Origin: JAHDCE01 sp051275765
GTDB lineage: Bacteria > Bacteroidota > Bacteroidia > Chitinophagales > Saprospiraceae
DNA length: 8,586 nucleotides
NCBI GenBank assembly: GCA_051275765.1
Contig: JBNMOV010000197.1
Coordinates: 1 to 8,586 of the forward strand
Direction of reading: 5' to 3'
Positions 6,467 through 8,586 of the stretch are shown piece after piece. Each line of letters begins with the position of its first letter. Within the stretch, counting starts at the first letter, position 1. Under the pieces are notes generated by a model. That model had not been told where the DNA came from. It did no database searches and saw only the letters and a list, made by a program, of their open reading frames with translations. Position numbers and translations under genes: made by a program.

Positions 6467-8586
6467 ATGATGAAATTTATTTATTCTTTCCTTTTTATCC
6501 TTTTATCCATTTCAATATTCGCACAAGGAACGCCTGAGTATTCCAGAGCTAAAATCCTTTTAGAAAATGAAGAAAGTATTCATGAATTGAATGCTTTGGG
6601 GGTACTCTGCCATGGTCATCATGCGAGAGGAAGATATTTTATCAGTGATTTTTCCAAAAGAGAAATAAGAATTATCAAAGAAGCAGGTTTTGAAGTAGAA
6701 ATACTGATTGATGATGTACAAGGACATTATGTCGATCAAAACGAACATGCTCACGATCACAGAGCAGGAGAAACCGATTGTTCAGATCCTAGTGAAGAAG
6801 GTATACAAACGCCTGCTAATTTTGAATTAGGAAGTACTGGAGGATATTTGACTTATGCTGAATTATTAGCAGAATTAGATGAAATGCATAATCAGTATCC
6901 TAATCTTATTTCTGCTAAAGCTCCTATTTCTACTACATTATTGACACACGAAGGAAGAGAAGTACAATGGGTCAGAATCTCTGATAATCCAATAATGGAT
7001 GAAGATACAGAACCAGAAATATTATATAGTGCTATCACTCATGCTAGAGAACCAGGAGGTATGATGCAAATGGTTTTCTATATGTGGTATCTCTTGGAAA
7101 ATTATGATAGTGATCCAGAAATTAAATATTTAGTAGATAATGTTGAAATGTATTTTGTGCCATGTATCAATCCAGATGGCTATATATATAATGAAACTAC
7201 GAATCCTAATGGCGGCGGACTTTGGAGAAAAAACAGAAGGGATAATGGCGATGGTACTTTTGGTGTAGATTTAAACAGAAATTTTGGCTACGCTTGGGGT
7301 GATGATGACAATGGATCTTCTCCTAATACAGACTCTAATACTTACAGAGGTCCATCTCCATTTTCCGAACCAGAAGCACAGTTAGTGAAGATATTTACAG
7401 AAAACCATGATTTCAAAATTGCTTTAAATTATCATACTTTCAGTAATTTGTTATTAAGACCTTGGGGACATACGAATGACCTGCCTGCGGATGTAGATAT
7501 CTTCGATGCCTTTGGTCAATTAATGGTGGAAGATAACGGATATGCTTATGGTGGTGCTGAAGTCATTGGATATTTTGTGAATGGAGATTCTGATAGCTAT
7601 ATGTATGGTAATGAGGGAGTTATTGCTATGACTCCAGAGGTAGGTAGTAATTTTTGGCCACCTCTAGCTGAAATCGAAGATGATGGAAAAGACAATTTAT
7701 TACCTAATTTATATGCAGCTAGATTTGTATTGAATTATGGTAGAGCTGTAGAGGATAATAATCCTGATAATTTGGCGAGTTTGAATGGCTTATTGGATTT
7801 TACTGTAAAGAAATACGGAATGCTTGATGGCGATTTATCTGTATCGATTTCTTCGCCTAGCATGGTCAATACTTCTACTATTATTCCCTTGTCATTGAGT
7901 CATTTACAAGATGAAAATGTGGGTTTTAATTATGAATTAGATCCTAGTATAGAGCCTGGCGATGAGATTACTTTCACTATCAATATTGATAACGGAGAAC
8001 ATACATTCCAACAAGAATTTAAGAAAGTATTTGGCGAACCAACTAGTAATAGTATCGTAGTTTCAGATGCTGGAGATAATATGGATAATTGGGAATCAGG
8101 TACTTTTTGGGGTATTACCAATGCTCGTTTCCATTCTGAACCAACGAGTATTGCAGATTCTCCACAAGGCGATTATCAAGATGACAATACAGCCTACCTG
8201 AATCTTTCTAGTCCTCTAGATTTATCCAATGCTACTGAGGCATATATTACCTTCAAGGCAGAATGGGATATAGAAGCAAGTTATGATTACTGCCAATTAC
8301 AAGCTGCCACGACATCCAATAATTACGAGGCACTTTGTGGAAGATATACTACAGATGGTTCAGGAAATCAAGCAACAGGCGAACCACTTTGGGATGGTAC
8401 GAAAACTGGTTGGGTCACAGAAAAATTATTATTGGATGGATGCTTAGGAGAATCGAATGTTTCCTTAAGATTCGTATTAGAATCCGATAATTTTGTGAGT
8501 GGTGATGGCTTCTTTTTTGATGATTTCAATATCGTCGTAATCACTGATGGAGAAACCAGTATACATGAATTTACTGCCAATGATTT
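6467..8586 (+). CDS. Secreted M14 zinc carboxypeptidase with Ig-like and MAM/jelly-roll-like C-terminal regions (3' end outside window)
   Basis: An uninterrupted frame of 706 codons runs off the right edge. It starts with a Sec signal peptide (MMKFIYSFLF.., likely cleavage after Ala19 in IFA-QG). Residues about 25-110 look like an N-terminal propeptide (ISDFSKREIRIIKEAGFEVEI). The M14 catalytic domain, about 130-420, has all key residues: zinc ligands His192 and Glu195 in ITHAREPGG and His323 in LNYHTFSN, substrate-binding Asn270-Arg271 in VDLNRNFG, an Arg-rich LWRKNRR segment, and catalytic Glu391 in MTPEVGSN. Residues about 430-525 resemble an Ig-like module, and about 540-690 (WESGTFWG..ending GDGFFFDDFNIVV) a MAM or immune-inhibitor-A-like jelly-roll domain. 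It should cleave C-terminal residues from peptides outside the cell. A type IX secretion sorting domain would be expected at the missing C-terminus but cannot be seen. Either ATG 6467 or the adjacent ATG 6470 may be used. Confidence 0.93.
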   Translation, partial: MMKFIYSFLFILLSISIFAQGTPEYSRAKILLENEESIHELNALGVLCHGHHARGRYFISDFSKREIRIIKEAGFEVEILIDDVQGHYVDQNEHAHDHRAGETDCSDPSEEGIQTPANFELGSTGGYLTYAELLAELDEMHNQYPNLISAKAPISTTLLTHEGREVQWVRISDNPIMDEDTEPEILYSAITHAREPGGMMQMVFYMWYLLENYDSDPEIKYLVDNVEMYFVPCINPDGYIYNETTNPNGGGLWRKNRRDNGDGTFGVDLNRNFGYAWGDDDNGSSPNTDSNTYRGPSPFSEPEAQLVKIFTENHDFKIALNYHTFSNLLLRPWGHTNDLPADVDIFDAFGQLMVEDNGYAYGGAEVIGYFVNGDSDSYMYGNEGVIAMTPEVGSNFWPPLAEIEDDGKDNLLPNLYAARFVLNYGRAVEDNNPDNLASLNGLLDFTVKKYGMLDGDLSVSISSPSMVNTSTIIPLSLSHLQDENVGFNYELDPSIEPGDEITFTINIDNGEHTFQQEFKKVFGEPTSNSIVVSDAGDNMDNWESGTFWGITNARFHSEPTSIADSPQGDYQDDNTAYLNLSSPLDLSNATEAYITFKAEWDIEASYDYCQLQAATTSNNYEALCGRYTTDGSGNQATGEPLWDGTKTGWVTEKLLLDGCLGESNVSLRFVLESDNFVSGDGFFFDDFNIVVITDGETSIHEFTAND

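Noticed and set aside
7930..8580. Minus-strand open frames at 7930-8121 and 8368-8580.
   Set aside because: Both are antisense shadows of the uninterrupted M14 carboxypeptidase frame and have no recognisable features.

Overview
This AT-rich window looks like a chromosomal stretch from a member of the Bacteroidota. The supporting signs are: Bacteroidota-type -7 promoter boxes (TAnnTTTG) ahead of most genes, no obvious Shine-Dalgarno sequences, a secreted M14 carboxypeptidase with Ig-like and jelly-roll-like C-terminal regions, and an SPII lipoprotein next to an outer-membrane beta-barrel. Genus cannot be decided from the sequence; a Saprospiria- or Flavobacteriia-like marine lineage is a guess.

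Layout. (i) 159-1154 (+) is a decayed DDE transposase, missing its N-terminus and cut by one in-frame TAG. (ii) 1212-2432 (-) encodes an FAD-dependent amine-oxidase/phytoene-desaturase-like oxidoreductase, convergent with the transposase remnant. (iii) 4145-2575 (-) is a two-gene operon: a lipoprotein with a Big2-like domain followed by a DM13 domain, then an XagA-like outer-membrane beta-barrel 17 bp downstream. A 20-codon open frame starts directly on the barrel gene's stop codon (TAG-ATG). (iv) 4268-5209 (-) encodes a diacylglycerol-kinase-family lipid kinase. (v) 5239-5558 is a gene-free, hairpin-rich segment bounded by 24-nt imperfect inverted repeats. It sits between the kinase promoter and the terminator of the next gene. 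(vi) 5633-6244 (-) encodes an Nfu/NifU-type iron-sulfur cluster carrier with a strong intrinsic terminator. (vii) 6467 to the window edge (+) is a secreted M14 zinc carboxypeptidase, transcribed divergently from nfu and lacking its 3' end here.

How they work together. Only the lipoprotein/barrel pair looks functionally coupled: both products should reside in the cell envelope, and the DM13 domain keeps its single conserved cysteine, so an exported redox or adhesion role is a reasonable hypothesis. The remaining genes are independent housekeeping or secretion functions, each with its own candidate promoter. The least explained items are the inverted-repeat element at 5239-5558 and the DM13-lipoprotein/barrel operon.
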